This document shows positions 12,779 to 25,876 of a DNA stretch of 64,000 nucleotides, piece after piece; within the stretch, counting starts at the first letter, position 1, and the number at the start of each line of letters is the position of its first letter. The position numbers and the translations under genes are program-made. The DNA comes from Diadema setosum. Taxonomy: Eukaryota; Echinodermata; Echinoidea; Diadematoida; Diadematidae. The DNA lies in the NCBI GenBank assembly GCA_033980235.1, contig CM067075.1:12126292-12190291 (forward strand), in the 5' to 3' direction. A model generated the notes under the pieces. The model saw only the letters and a list, made by a program, of their open reading frames with translations, was not told the DNA's origin and searched no databases.

Positions 12779-13189
12779 CAATCTCGATACATCCTCTGAA
12801 TGTCACTGTCAATTCCGAATCTGCCACGGTGTAGTCGTCAGGAAGGGTGATTTCGAAATATACTTCATTCAAACCAGTCAAGGGTTCAAGCTCGTACATT
12901 CCTGAAGTCTGATCGTCTCCGGGTTGAGCTGTAAATTCGCGTTCAACATCCCCATCGCTGGACGAGAGGACACCAATTGTAACGCTATCGGGAGGTGAAC
13001 CATTGGTTGTGCTTATGCTGACAGCTGATATCTTAATCGTCAGGTCTGAGGTGTCATCGACTGATTTGACAGTGACCTTCACTGTCCTCTCTGAAGTAGG
13101 TTCGCTCCAAAGGTTGGTTTTATTGTTGTCAAGTAAAACTTCCAATTTAGTATCAAGATCCACGCCATCCAGTGGTTTTCTGCAAGCAG
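12779..13189 (-). CDS. Exon F, unit 14
   Basis: NNK/PPDS/TVADS/CIEIG variant. Confidence 0.85.
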
Positions 13190-13489
13190 CTGGTAAATAA
13201 AAGAAATGTCTTGGGTGTAGACGGGCGTGACGACGAATTTGTAGGGTACAATATTGTTAAGTGAACAGTAACACGTTAAAGTCATTGAGAGAGATATTAA
13301 CATATGCATTTTAGTCATTCGTTTAGTAAAGCAAACTGGGTTGCTGGATAGCATAAAGCAGAATGTAGATGAAGGAAGAGGTTATGCTAACATGAAAGAG
13401 TTGAGTGACCGCCTTCTAGTTTTACATGACATAATTCAGGTTTTACGTCTTCGGACACGAGTCTTGGCAAAGTGGAAGTGAGAATTTAC

Positions 13490-13654
13490 CTGGCGTTGTA
13501 GATTCCTGTCGTGCTGTTGTGGTCGATGTAACAGTTGTCTGAGTTGTAGTTGTTGCTTCAGGAGTGGCAGTAGTTTCCTCTACTACTGCTGTTGTTTGCT
13601 CGGTTCCTGGAGCAGTAGTCGTTGTCGCTCGCGTTCGCGTCCTTGTTGTAACTT
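13490..13654 (-). CDS. Exon E, unit 13
   Basis: Short-unit type; donor GTAAAT. Confidence 0.8.
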
Positions 13655-14234
13655 CTGTGAAAAAGGAGAAAACGACACACATGTATCTTTCACTCAGTGT
13701 TTTTGACGTTGAGAGACTTTTGTTTTTAAAGAGAAGACTTATAGCGAAGAATAGTCGAAACCAGTTTGATCTTAAAGCAATTATCATTTAGTGATATCTG
13801 ATTTTCTTTTTTTACTACATGTTAATTCAAAAAAGTTAGAAATACAATGGAGACTTAGACCTACGTGACTGACCCAGAGTTGTCGTTTCTGTAAATGTTG
13901 AGAGAAAGAAAGAAATGAGAACATTCTACTTTCGGATCGAATACAGTCGTATTAGACAGAGTTGAAATATCAAATATGGTCATAAAAGACAAATTACGTA
14001 TATAGTGCTTTCCATGACTTAGATAATGCTCCATTGTTTATAGTTTCTTGATGTTCGGAAATTTCAGATGTAAACTGAAAAACAGTGTCTTTGTTTTTGA
14101 TGATGATAAAGAATAAGGTTTTCTCATTAATACAATGGGATTGGGATAGGGAGGATAGGATGACTTTACATGATGAATTTCTTAAGAAAACTCATTGAAT
14201 CGTAGAGGAAAAATGAAAAAGAAGGCGGCTTTAC

Positions 14235-14423
14235 CCATTGCTGTAGTCTGAGCAGGAGTAGTAGTAGTAAGACTTGTGGTCTCCTCCGTCCTAGTAGTAC
14301 CCATCGGAGTTGTTGTGGTAACAGCTGTGGTGGTAGCTTCAGTGACTGTTGTGGGTTTCGACGTGGTGGTAGGTACAGTTGTAGTTGTAACGGTTGTAAC
14401 TACTGTTGTTTCCATGCCCGTTG
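14235..14423 (-). CDS. Exon T, unit 13 (short form)
   Basis: 63 codons; the bases just past the donor differ (GTAAAGCCGCC). Confidence 0.8.
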
Positions 14424-14827
14424 CTGATGTGTAAAACAAAAGTACATCGGAAATCCAAGATGAAAAGCTCACAGTTCTATTTCAATTTAAATTCAATTCA
14501 TTGATTTCATAAAAGCAATACAGCCAATATTGACAATAATTAACAATGCAGACTGTGTACCGTAATTTTTTTGTTTTTTATTTTTTGCTGGAAGTTGAGA
14601 GCACTGTAAAGTGCAAGAGAAATGAGTGAAAAATGTATAGACATAACTTTTCCAAATCAATAACCTGCCAATTATCTTTTTGTGATCACACAAAATTCCA
14701 AAGTTGATATCCTGTTGCAATATATCAGCAGCTAGTGGTTAAATTTAGTTGGAGAAATGAATAGATAACATACAAGAACAAAATAGATGAATGAGGACTT
14801 CTTCAGCGAACAAAGAAGTGAAATTAC

Positions 14828-15238
14828 CCGTTTCAATACATCCTCTGAATGTCACCGTCAATTCCGAATCTGCCACGTTGTAGTCGTCAGGAAGGGTGAT
14901 TTCGAAATAAACTTCATTCAAACCAGTCAAGGGTTCAAGCTCGTACATTCCTGAAGTCTGATCGTCTCCGGGTTGAGCTGTAAATTCGCGTTCAACATCC
15001 CCATCGCTGGACGAGAGGACACCAATTGTAACGCTTTCGGGAGGTGAACCATTGGTTGTGCTTATGCTGACAGCTGATATCTTAATCGTCAGGTCTGAGG
15101 TGTCATCGACTGATTTGACAGTGACCTTCACTGTCCTCTCTGAAGTAGGTTCGCTCCAAAGGTTGGTTTTCTTGTTGTCAAGTAAAACTTCCAATTTAGT
15201 ATCAAGATCCACGCCATCCAGTGGTTTTCTGCAAGCAG
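14828..15238 (-). CDS. Exon F, unit 13
   Basis: NKK/PPES/NVADS/CIETG variant. Confidence 0.85.
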
Positions 15239-15538
15239 CTGGTAATTAAAAGAAATGTCTTGGGTGTAGACGGGCGTGACGACGAATTTGTAGTGTACAA
15301 TATTGTTAAGTGAACAGTAACACGTTAAAGTCATTGAGAGAGATATTAACATATGCATTTTAGTCATTCGTTTAGTTAAGCAAACTGGGTTGCTGGATAG
15401 CATAAAGCAGAATGTAGATGAAGGAAGAGGTTATGCTAACATGAAAGAGTTGAGTGACCGCCTTCTAGTTTTACATGACATAATTCAGGTTTTACGTCTT
15501 CGGACACGAGTCTTGGCAAAATGGAAGTGAGAATATAC

Positions 15539-15703
15539 CTGGCGTTGTAGATTCCTGTCGTGCTGTTGTGGTCGATGTAACAGTTGTCTGAGTTGTAGTT
15601 GTTGCTTCAGGAGTGGCAGTAGTTTCCTCTACTACTGCTGTTGTTTGCTCGGTTCCTGGAGCAGTAGTCGTCGTCGCTCGCGTTCGCGTCCTTGTTGTAA
15701 CTT
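15539..15703 (-). CDS. Exon E, unit 12
   Basis: Long-unit type; donor GTATAT. Confidence 0.8.
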
Positions 15704-16675
15704 CTGTGAAAAAGGAGAAAACGACACACATGTATCTTTCACTCAGTGTTTTTGACAGTTGAGAGACTTTTGTTTTAAAGAGAAGACTTATAGCAAAGAA
15801 TAGTCGAAACCAGTTTGATCTTAAAGCAATTATCATTTAGTGATATCTGATTTTCTTTTTTTACTACATGTTAGTTCAAAAAGGTTAGAAATACAATGGA
15901 GACTTAGACCTACCTGACTGACCCAGAGTTGTCGTTTCTGTAAATGTTGAGAGAAAGAAACAAATGAGAACATTCTACTTCTGGATCGAATACAGTTGTA
16001 TTAGACAGAGTTTGAAATATATCTAAGTATGAAATATATCTATAAGACAATTTTCCTTCTTTTCTTGACTGAAATGATGATTTCAAGTGTATTTTGAAAA
16101 AAAAAAACAATGTCATCGCTGTAGATGTTAAGGGAAGAGAAAATGAGATTGCAGCGTTTGGCGCTTCGCTGTGGTGTTGAGCTTTAAAAGAAATATTTGT
16201 TTTTTACTTATTTAATGTTTCATGGTAGTTGACCAAACCGAGGAAACCTAATATTTTTATAAAAATGGAATGTATTACCTGGGGGAGAGGTACCTCTCGT
16301 GGTTGGAGCCGGAGTGGGTCCTGCGGTAATATACAAACAAAGGGGAAAATAAATCCATAGGAACCTTTTTAATGAAATTGATCTGGCCATAGCTAACAAC
16401 TGAAAATGCTCTCAGTTCACTTATTATACCGTTTATAGCGCACGGAGTGAATGCAATGTGTCTATAATCTATACATGGATAGAGAATCAAATGATTAGAA
16501 ATAAGTCATAGTATATTCCTTTTCTGCGTAACTAGAACTTTTAAGGATTCACGACCGACACGTTAGATAGAACTGCTTGAATTTTAATCGTCAACGAGAA
16601 TTTTCCGTTTGAACTCACAAGAACTTGTCCACATAAGAGTGTTGTTCTTGAAAAGGTCGCTTAAAGTGCACCTAC

Positions 16676-16817
16676 CCTGACAGCCGTAGACCTCGATTTC
16701 ATTTCCCAGATTAAGTGCATCTCCAAAGGTTGCTTCGATAGCTCGCACAGGCCCCAATTCGGATGGAAGCCAGAGGTTCGTTGGAGCGGAGTCACTCAAA
16801 GAAAATGTCACTTCGCC
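16676..16817 (-). CDS. Exon B, unit 12
   Basis: Complete; phase 0 to 1. Confidence 0.85.
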
Positions 16818-17277
16818 CTATGAAGAATACAAAGAAATTAATCAATGCATTAGTACAACTTTCCAATTTGATGTCTGGACAAAACAATGTTCAGAAAATG
16901 CAAATGCAAATCTGGAAAATCAAATATGTTTGAAATACGACTGCAATAAAGGGGTGACATAATAATGTCTTTCCAAGAAAGATAACAAGTGTTAGTACGA
17001 TGAATCAGAGAAGATGATCAGTAGAGATTTGACAGCTAGGACTGGTACACTGAAGATATAGAGGATATTGTTAAGCCTTTCTCTATCATTCATGGTCGTT
17101 GGATATCGTATACAGTGCTTTAGGGTTGTACGTGCAAATCAACACTCAAAGCACATAATGGGTTAATAGAAGATACAGGCGAAATACCGCCCATTTCCTT
17201 TTATAACGTATTAATACAAGAAGTGGTAAAGTATGTTCTGTGTAGAACAAGGGAATACTTGTCTATTTAGGATTTAC

Positions 17278-17519
17278 CTGACTCTCTGACTCTCCCGATC
17301 CTGAACCGGAGAAGTCACCAGATCCTGATTCTGTGCTCTGTGCAGGAACAATAATCCATTCATCTCCTTCGGCGCGCTTGATTCTGAATACTACTGTAGT
17401 CATTGTAGGGAAGCTGGTGGCAGGTAGTTTGATTCCTCTGATAGTAGTAGGCTGACTGAAACTGGCTTCGTATGTCAAGGTAGTGACTTCTTGCAATGGC
17501 TCTTGTGGCTCGTAGCATT
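17278..17519 (-). CDS. Exon A, unit 12
   Basis: Complete; PATS/ESES variant. Confidence 0.85.
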
Positions 17520-17965
17520 CTGAAAAGAATGGTCAATCGTTCGTCTCAGTTATTGGGTAAAATATTTTGGTCATACCATAGCGTTCCACTACCGTTGATG
17601 TTTATACTAATGGGACATGAATCATATTAGAATGGAATGGAAATTATCTGGTGCTGTTGTTGGTTGTTCAGTTGCTCAAGTGGTATATGTGATGGTTGAC
17701 TGAGTAGCAGTTGCCTCCACTGCCACCACTTTAATTGTTGGTGCAGATTTTGCTTTTTGGAGACATAACAATGTATTGTATTGTAGCGTTGACAATCTCC
17801 TAAGTCTTAAAATGCCACCAGTAGTCAATCTAGAACATTATTCTCAACAAAATTCCATGCTTTAAATTGGGATAGCAGGGAAGTGTTAACTTACGAGATT
17901 AATTTATACAGAAAGCTCATTTGCCAGAGAGAGAGAGAAAAAAACCCCCCAGAACAAGGCTTTAC

Positions 17966-18157
17966 CCATTGCTGTAGTCTGAGCAGGAGTAGTAGTAGTA
18001 GACAGAGTTGTGGTCTCCTCCGTCCTAGTAGTACCCATCGGAGTTGTTGTGGTAACAGCTGTGGTGGTAGCTTCAGTGACTGTTGTGGGTTTCGACGTGG
18101 TGGTAGGTACAGTTGTAGTTACAACGGTTGTAACTACTGTTGTTTCCATGCCCGTTG
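17966..18157 (-). CDS. Exon T, unit 12
   Basis: Long form ending TTAMG. The intron before its acceptor has lost about 25 bp, now an A-run, as in unit 14; the TTAATCAG acceptor is kept. Confidence 0.8.
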
Positions 18158-18446
18158 CTGATTAATGAAACAAAAAAAAAACGCACGTTGCAGAATGTGT
18201 AGTGTGAAATTGCTGCTTATAAGTTGAGTGCACTGTTATAAAGTACCAGAATAATCAGCAAGAAATATATGGACATAAACCTACCAAAGCAATAACATGC
18301 CAATTATCCATTTTTTCGTTGTGATTACTTAAAATTCTGAAGTTGATGTGTCGTTGGAATATCAGCAGTTACCGGTTATATATGAATGGATCATTACACG
18401 ATCAAAAGAGATGCATGATTAGAAAAAAAAAAATAATTGAAATTAC

Positions 18447-18857
18447 CAATCTCGATACATCCTCTGAATGTCACTGTCAATTCCGAATCTGCCACGGTGT
18501 AGTCGTCAGGAAGGGTGATTTCGAAATATACTTCATTCAAACCAGTCAAGGGTTCAAGCTCGTACATTCCTGAAGTCTGATCGTCTCCGGGTTGAGCTGT
18601 AAATTCGCGTTCAACATCCCCATCGCTGGACGAGAGGACACCAATTGTAACGCTATCGGGAGGTGAACCATTGGTTGTGCTTATGCTGACAGCTGATATC
18701 TTAATCGTCAGGTCTGAGGTGTCATCGACTGATTTGACAGTGACCTTCACTGTCCTCTCTGAAGTAGGTTCGCTCCAAAGGTTGGTTTTATTGTTGTCAA
18801 GTAAAACTTCCAATTTAGTATCAAGATCCACGCCATCCAGTGGTTTTCTGCAAGCAG
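18447..18857 (-). CDS. Exon F, unit 12
   Basis: NNK/PPDS/TVADS/CIEIG variant with the NKT sequon. Confidence 0.85.
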
Positions 18858-19157
18858 CTGGTAAATAAAAGAAATGTCTTGGGTGTAGACGGGCGTGACG
18901 ACGAATTTGTAGGGTACAATATTGTTAAGTGAACAGTAACACGTTAAAGTCATTGAGAGAGATATTAACATATGCATTTTAGTCATTCGTTTAGTAAAGC
19001 AAACTGGGTTGCTGGATAGCATAAAGCAGAATGTAGATGAAGGAAGAGGTTATGCTAACATGAAAGAGTTGAGTGACCGCCTTCTAGTTTTACATGACAT
19101 AATTCAGGTTTTACGTCTTCGGACACGAGTCTTGGCAAAGTGGAAGTGAGAATTTAC

Positions 19158-19322
19158 CTGGCGTTGTAGATTCCTGTCGTGCTGTTGTGGTCGATGTAAC
19201 AGTTGTCTGAGTTGTAGTTGTTGCTTCAGGAGTGGCAGTAGTTTCCTCTACTACTGCTGTTGTTTGCTCGGTTCCTGGAGCAGTAGTCGTTGTCGCTCGC
19301 GTTCGCGTCCTTGTTGTAACTT
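19158..19322 (-). CDS. Exon E, unit 11
   Basis: Short-unit type; donor GTAAAT. Confidence 0.8.
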
Positions 19323-19902
19323 CTGTGAAAAAGGAGAAAACGACACACAAGTATCTTTCACTCAGTGTTTTTGACGTTGAGAGACTTTTGTTTTTAAAGA
19401 GAAGACTTATAGCGAAGAATAGTCGAAACCAGTTTGATCTTAAAGCAATTATCATTTAGTGATATCTGATTTTCTTTTTTTACTACATGTTAATTCAAAA
19501 AAGTTAGAAATACAATGGAGACTTAGACCTACGTGACTGACCCAGAGTTGTCGTTTCTGTAAATGTTGAGAGAAAGAAAGAAATGAGAACATTCTACTTT
19601 CGGATCGAATACAGTCGTATTAGACAGAGTTGAAATATCAAATATGGTCATAAAAGACAAATTACGTATATAGTGCTTTCCATGACTTAGATAATGCTCC
19701 ATTGTTTATAGTTTCTTGATGTTCGGAAATTTCAGATGTAAACTGAAAAACAGTGTCTTTGTTTTTGATGATGATAAAGAATAAGGTTTTCTCATTAATA
19801 CAATGGGATTGGGATAGGGAGGATAGGATGACTTTACATGATGAATTTCTTAAGAAAACTCATTGAATCGTAGAGGAAAAATGAAAAAGAAGAAGGCTTT
19901 AC

Positions 19903-20091
19903 CCATTGCTGTAGTCTGAGCAGGAGTAGTAGTAGTAAGACTTGTGGTCTCCTCCGTCCTAGTAGTACCCATCGGAGTTGTTGTGGTAACAGCTGTGGTG
20001 GTAGCTTCAGTGACTGTTGTGGGTTTCGACGTGGTGGTAGGTACAGTTGTAGTTGTAACGGTTGTAACTACTGTTGTTTCCATGCCCGTTG
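19903..20091 (-). CDS. Exon T, unit 11 (short form)
   Basis: 63 codons, intact. Confidence 0.8.
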
Positions 20092-20495
20092 CTGATGTGT
20101 AAAACAAAAGTACATCGGAAATCCAAGATGAAAAGCTCACAGTTCTATTTCAATTTAAATTCAATTCATTGATTTCATAAAAGCAATACAGCCAATATTG
20201 ACAATAATTAACAATGCAGACTGTGTACCGTAATTTTTTTGTTTTTTATTTTTTGCTGGAAGTTGAGAGCACTGTAAAGTGCAAGAGAAATGAGTGAAAA
20301 ATGTATAGACATAACTTTTCCAAATCAATAACCTGCCAATTATCTTTTTGTGATCACACAAAATTCCAAAGTTGATATCCTGTTGCAATATATCAGCAGC
20401 TAGTGGTTAAATTTAGTTGGAGAAATGAATAGATAACATACAAGAACAAAATAGATGAATGAGGACTTCTTCAGCGAACAAAGAAGTGAAATTAC

Positions 20496-20906
20496 CCGTT
20501 TCAATACATCCTCTGAATGTCACCGTCAATTCCGAATCTGCCACGTTGTAGTCGTCAGGAAGGGTGATTTCGAAATAAACTTCATTCAAACCAGTCAAGG
20601 GTTCAAGCTCGTACATTCCTGAAGTCTGATCGTCTCCGGGTTGAGCTGTAAATTCGCGTTCAACATCCCCATCGCTGGACGAGAGGACACCAATTGTAAC
20701 GCTTTCGGGAGGTGAACCATTGGTTGTGCTTATGCTGACAGCTGATATCTTAATCGTCAGGTCTGAGGTGTCATCGACTGATTTGACAGTGACCTTCACT
20801 GTCCTCTCTGAAGTAGGTTCGCTCCAAAGGTTGGTTTTCTTGTTGTCAAGTAAAACTTCCAATTTAGTATCAAGATCCACGCCATCCAGTGGTTTTCTGC
20901 AAGCAG
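20496..20906 (-). CDS. Exon F, unit 11
   Basis: NKK/PPES/NVADS/CIETG variant, normally found after a long unit but here after a short one. Confidence 0.85.
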
Positions 20907-21206
20907 CTGGTAATTAAAAGAAATGTCTTGGGTGTAGACGGGCGTGACGACGAATTTGTAGTGTACAATATTGTTAAGTGAACAGTAACACGTTAAAGTC
21001 ATTGAGAGAGATATTAACATATGCATTTTAGTCATTCGTTTAGTTAAGCAAACTGGGTTGCTGGATAGCATAAAGCAGAATGTAGATGAAGGAAGAGGTT
21101 ATGCTAACATGAAAGAGTTGAGTGACCGCCTTCTAGTTTTACATGACATAATTCAGGTTTTACGTCTTCGGACACGAGTCTTGGCAAAATGGAAGTGAGA
21201 ATATAC

Positions 21207-21371
21207 CTGGCGTTGTAGATTCCTGTCGTGCTGTTGTGGTCGATGTAACAGTTGTCTGAGTTGTAGTTGTTGCTTCAGGAGTGGCAGTAGTTTCCTCTAC
21301 TACTGCTGTTGTTTGCTCGGTTCCTGGAGCAGTAGTCGTTGTCGCTCGCGTTCGCGTCCTTGTTGTAACTT
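21207..21371 (-). CDS. Exon E, unit 10: chimera of short- and long-unit E
   Basis: The upstream intron carries short-unit markers (ACACAAGTATC, GACGTTGAG) while the donor is the long-unit GTATAT. The protein is an intact 55-codon E exon, so the exchange was frame-neutral. Confidence 0.85.
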
Positions 21372-21952
21372 CTGTGAAAAAGGAGAAAACGACACACAAG
21401 TATCTTTCACTCAGTGTTTTTGACGTTGAGAGACTTTTGTTTTTAAAGAGAAGACTTATAGCGAAGAATAGTCGAAACCAGTTTGATCATAAAGCAATTA
21501 TCATTTAGTGATATCTGATTTTCTTTTTTTTACTACATGTTAATTCAAAAAAGTTAGAAATACAATGGAGACTTAGACCTACGTGACTGACCCAGAGTTG
21601 TCGTTTCTGTAAATGTTGAGAGAAAGAAAGAAATGAGAACATTCTACTTTCGGATCGAATACAGTCGTATTAGACAGAGTTGAAATATCAAATATGGTCA
21701 TAAAAGACAAATTACGTATATAGTGCTTTCCATGACTTAGATAATGCTCCATTGTTTATAGTTTCTTGATGTTCGGAAATTTCAGATGTAAACTGAAAAA
21801 CAGTGTCTTTGTTTTTGATGATGATAAAGAATAAGGTTTTCTCATTAATACAATGGGATTGGGATAGGGAGGATAGGATGACTTTACATGATGAATTTCT
21901 TAAGAAAACTCATTGAATCGTAGAGGAAAAATGAAAAAGAAGAAGGCTTTAC

Positions 21953-22141
21953 CCATTGCTGTAGTCTGAGCAGGAGTAGTAGTAGTAAGACTTGTGGTCT
22001 CCTCCGTCCTAGTAGTACCCATCGGAGTTGTTGTGGTAACAGCTGTGGTGGTAGCTTCAGTGACTGTTGTGGGTTTCGACGTGGTGGTAGGTACAGTTGT
22101 AGTTGTAACGGTTGTAACTACTGTTGTTTCCATGCCCGTTG
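21953..22141 (-). CDS. Exon T, unit 10 (short form)
   Basis: 63 codons; protein as in unit 8. Confidence 0.8.
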
Positions 22142-22545
22142 CTGATGTGTAAAACAAAAGTACATCGGAAATCCAAGATGAAAAGCTCACAGTTCTATTT
22201 CAATTTAAATTCAATTTATTGATTTCATAAAAGCAATACAGCCAATATTGACAATAATTAACAATGCAGACTGTGTACCGTAATTTTTTTGTTTTTTATT
22301 TTTTGCTGGAAGTTGAGAGCACTGTAAAGTGCAAGAGAAATGAGTGAAAAATGTATAGACATAACTTTTCCAAATCAATAACCTGCCAATTATCTTTTTG
22401 TGATCACACAAAATTCCAAAGTTGATATCCTGTTGCAATATATCAGCAGCTAGTGGTTAAATTTAGTTGGAGAAATGAATAGATAACATACAAGAACAAA
22501 ATAGATGAATGAGGACTTCTTCAGCGAACAAAGAAGTGAAATTAC

Positions 22546-22956
22546 CCGTTTCAATACATCCTCTGAATGTCACCGTCAATTCCGAATCTGCCACGTTGTA
22601 GTCGTCAGGAAGGGTGATTTCGAAATAAACTTCATTCAAACCAGTCAAGGGTTCAAGCTCGTACATTCCTGAAGTCTGATCGTCTCCGGGTTGAGCTGTA
22701 AATTCGCGTTCAACATCCCCATCGCTGGACGAGAGGACACCAATTGTAACGCTTTCGGGAGGTGAACCATTGGTTGTGCTTATGCTGACAGCTGATATCT
22801 TAATCGTCAGGTCTGAGGTGTCATCGACTGATTTGACAGTGACCTTCACTGTCCTCTCTGAAGTAGGTTCGCTCCAAAGGTTGGTTTTCTTGTTGTCAAG
22901 TAAAACTTCCAATTTAGTATCAAGATCCACGCCATCCAGTGGTTTTCTGCAAGCAG
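22546..22956 (-). CDS. Exon F, unit 10
   Basis: NKK/PPES/NVADS/CIETG variant. Confidence 0.85.
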
Positions 22957-23256
22957 CTGGTAATTAAAAGAAATGTCTTGGGTGTAGACGGGCGTGACGA
23001 CGAATTTGTAGTGTACAATATTGTTAAGTGAACAGTAACACGTTAAAGTCATTGAGAGAGATATTAACATATGCATTTTAGTCATTCGTTTAGTTAAGCA
23101 AACTGGGTTGCTGGATAGCATAAAGCAGAATGTAGATGAAGGAAGAGGTTATGCTAACATGAAAGAGTTGAGTGACCGCCTTCTAGTTTTACATGACATA
23201 ATTCAGGTTTTACGTCTTCGGACACGAGTCTTGGCAAAATGGAAGTGAGAATATAC

Positions 23257-23421
23257 CTGGCGTTGTAGATTCCTGTCGTGCTGTTGTGGTCGATGTAACA
23301 GTTGTCTGAGTTGTAGTTGTTGCTTCAGGAGTGGCAGTAGTTTCCTCTACTACTGCTGTTGTTTGCTCGGTTCCTGGAGCAGTAGTCGTCGTCGCTCGCG
23401 TTCGCGTCCTTGTTGTAACTT
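23257..23421 (-). CDS. Exon E, unit 9
   Basis: Long-unit type; donor GTATAT. Confidence 0.8.
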
Positions 23422-24391
23422 CTGTGAAAAAGGAGAAAACGACACACATGTATCTTTCACTCAGTGTTTTTGACAGTTGAGAGACTTTTGTTTTAAAGAG
23501 AAGACTTATAGCAAAGAATAGTCGAAACCAGTTTGATCTTAAAGCAATTATCATTTAGTGATATCTGATTTTCTTTTTTTACTACATGTTAGTTCAAAAA
23601 GGTTAGAAATACAATGGAGACTTAGACCTACCTGACTGACCCAGAGTTGTCGTTTCTGTAAATGTTGAGAGAAAGAAACAAATGAGAACATTCTACTTCT
23701 GGATCGAATACAGTTGTATTAGACAGAGTTTGAAATATATCTAAGTATGAAATATATCTATAAGACAATTTTCCTTCTTTTCTTGACTGAAATGATGATT
23801 TCAAGTGTATTTTGAAAAAAAAAACAATGTCATCGCTTTAGATGTTAAGGGAAGAGAAAATGAGATTGCAGCGTTTGGCGCTTCGCTGTGGTGTTGAGCT
23901 TTAAAAGAAATATTTGTTTTTTACTTATTTAATGTTTCATGGTAGTTGACCAAACCGAGGAAACCTAATATTTTTATAAAAATGGAATGTATTACCTGGG
24001 GGAGAGGTACCTCTCGTGGTTGGAGCCGGAGTGGGTCCTGCGGTAATATACAAACAAAGGGGAAAATAAATCCATAGGAACCTTTTTAATGAAATTGATC
24101 TGGCCATAGCTAACAACTGAAAATGCTCTCAGTTCACTTATTATACCGTTTATAGCGCACGGAGTGAATGCAATGTGTCTATAATCTATACATGGATAGA
24201 GAATCAAATGATTAGAAATAAGTCATAGTATATTCCTTTTCTGCGTAACTAGAACTTTTAAGGATCACGACCGACACGTTAGATAGAACTGCTTGAATTT
24301 TAATCGTCAACGAGAATTTTCCGTTTGAACTCACAAGAACTTGTCCACATAAGAGTGTTGTTCTTGAAAAGGTCGCTTAAAGTGCACCTAC

Positions 24392-24533
24392 CCTGACAGC
24401 CGTAGACCTCGATTTCATTTCCCAGATTAAGTGCATCTCCAAAGGTTGCTTCGATAGCTCGCACAGGCCCCAATTCGGATGGAAGCCAGAGGTTCGTTGG
24501 AGCGGAGTCACTCAAAGAAAATGTCACTTCGCC
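24392..24533 (-). CDS. Exon B, unit 9
   Basis: Complete; closes with VYGCQG. Confidence 0.85.
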
Positions 24534-24993
24534 CTATGAAGAATACAAAGAAATTAATCAATGCATTAGTACAACTTTCCAATTTGATGTCTGGACAAAA
24601 CAATGTTCAGAAAATGCAAATGCAAATCTGGAAAATCAAATATGTTTTAAATACGACTGCAATAAAGGGGTGACATAATAATGTCTTTCCAAGAAAGATA
24701 ACAAGTGTTAGTACGATGAATCAGAGAAGATGATCAGTAGAGATTTGACAGCTAGGACTGGTACACTGAAGATATAGAGGATATTGTTAAGCCTTTCTCT
24801 ATCATTCATGGTCGTTGGATATCGTATACAGTGCTTTAGGGTTGTACGTGCAAATCAACACTCAAAGCACATAATGGGTTAATAGAAGATACAGGCGAAA
24901 TACCGCCCATTTCCTTTTATAACGTATTAATACAAGAAGTGGTAAAGTATGTTCTGTGTAGAACAAGGGAATACTTGTCTATTTAGGATTTAC

Positions 24994-25235
24994 CTGACTC
25001 TCTGACTCTCCCGATCCTGAACCGGAGAAGTCACCAGATCCTGATTCTGTGCTCTGTGCAGGAACAATAATCCATTCATCTCCTTCGGCGCGCTTGATTC
25101 TGAATACTACTGTAGTCATTGTAGGGAAGCTGGTGGCAGGTAGTTTGATTCCTCTGATAGTAGTAGGCTGACTGAAACTGGCTTCGTATGTCAAGGTAGT
25201 GACTTCTTGCAATGGCTCTTGTGGCTCGTAGCATT
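24994..25235 (-). CDS. Exon A, unit 9
   Basis: Complete; Ser-Gly cluster intact. Confidence 0.85.
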
Positions 25236-25684
25236 CTGAAAAGAATGGTCAATCGTTCGTCTCAGTTATTGGGTAAAATATTTTGGTCATACCATAGCGT
25301 TCCACTACCGTTGATGTTTATACTAATGGGACATGAATCATATTAGAATGGAATGGAAATTATCTGGTGCTGTTGTTGGTTGTTCAGTTGCTCAAGTGGT
25401 ATATGTGATGGTTGACTGAGTAGCAGTTGCCTCCACTGCTACCACTTTAGTTGTTGGTGCAGATTTTGCTTTTTGGAGACATAACAATGTATTGTATTGT
25501 AGCGTTGACAATCTCCTAAGTCTTAAAATGCCACCAGTAGTCAATCTAGAACATTATTCTCAACAAAATTCCATGCTTTAAATTGGGATAGCAGGGAAGT
25601 GTTAACTTACGAGATTAATTTATACAGAAAGCTCATTTGCCAGAGAGAGAGAGAGAAAAAAAAAACCCCAGAACAAGGCTTTAC

Positions 25685-25876
25685 CCGATGCTGTAGTCTG
25701 AGCAGGAGTAGTAGTAGTAGACAGAGTTGTGGTCTCCTCCGTCCTAGTAGTACCCATCGGAGTTGTTGTGGTAACAGCTGTGGTGGTAGCTTCAGTGACT
25801 GTTGTGGGTTTCGACGTGGTGGTAGGTACAGTTGTAGTTACAACGGTTGTAACTACTGTTGTTTCCATGCCCGTTG
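25685..25876 (-). CDS. Exon T, unit 9
   Basis: Long form ending TTASG. Confidence 0.8.

Larger units (their letters stand above)
9568..13189 (-). repeat. Array unit 14, long type (L)
   Basis: 3,622 bp; shares the deletion 5' of T with unit 12. Exons: F 12779-13189, T 12296-12487, P 11978-12004 (donor AT), A 11607-11848, B 11005-11146, C 10609-10650, D 10243-10266, E 9868-10032. Confidence 0.85.
13190..15238 (-). repeat. Array unit 13, short type (S)
   Basis: Exons: F 14828-15238, T 14235-14423, D 13865-13888, E 13490-13654. Confidence 0.85.
15239..18857 (-). repeat. Array unit 12, long type (L)
   Basis: Slightly short (3,619 bp) because of a deletion 5' of T. Exons: F 18447-18857, T 17966-18157, P 17648-17674 (donor AT), A 17278-17519, B 16676-16817, C 16279-16320, D 15914-15937, E 15539-15703. 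Confidence 0.85.
18858..20906 (-). repeat. Array unit 11, short type (S)
   Basis: Exons: F 20496-20906, T 19903-20091, D 19533-19556, E 19158-19322. Almost identical to unit 10 outside the E exon junction. Confidence 0.85.
20907..22956 (-). repeat. Array unit 10, short type (S), extra copy with chimeric exon E
   Basis: Exons: F 22546-22956, T 21953-22141, D 21583-21606, E 21207-21371. It is followed by another short unit, breaking the L-S alternation. Its E exon is short-unit-like on the upstream side and long-unit-like on the downstream side. Confidence 0.85.
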
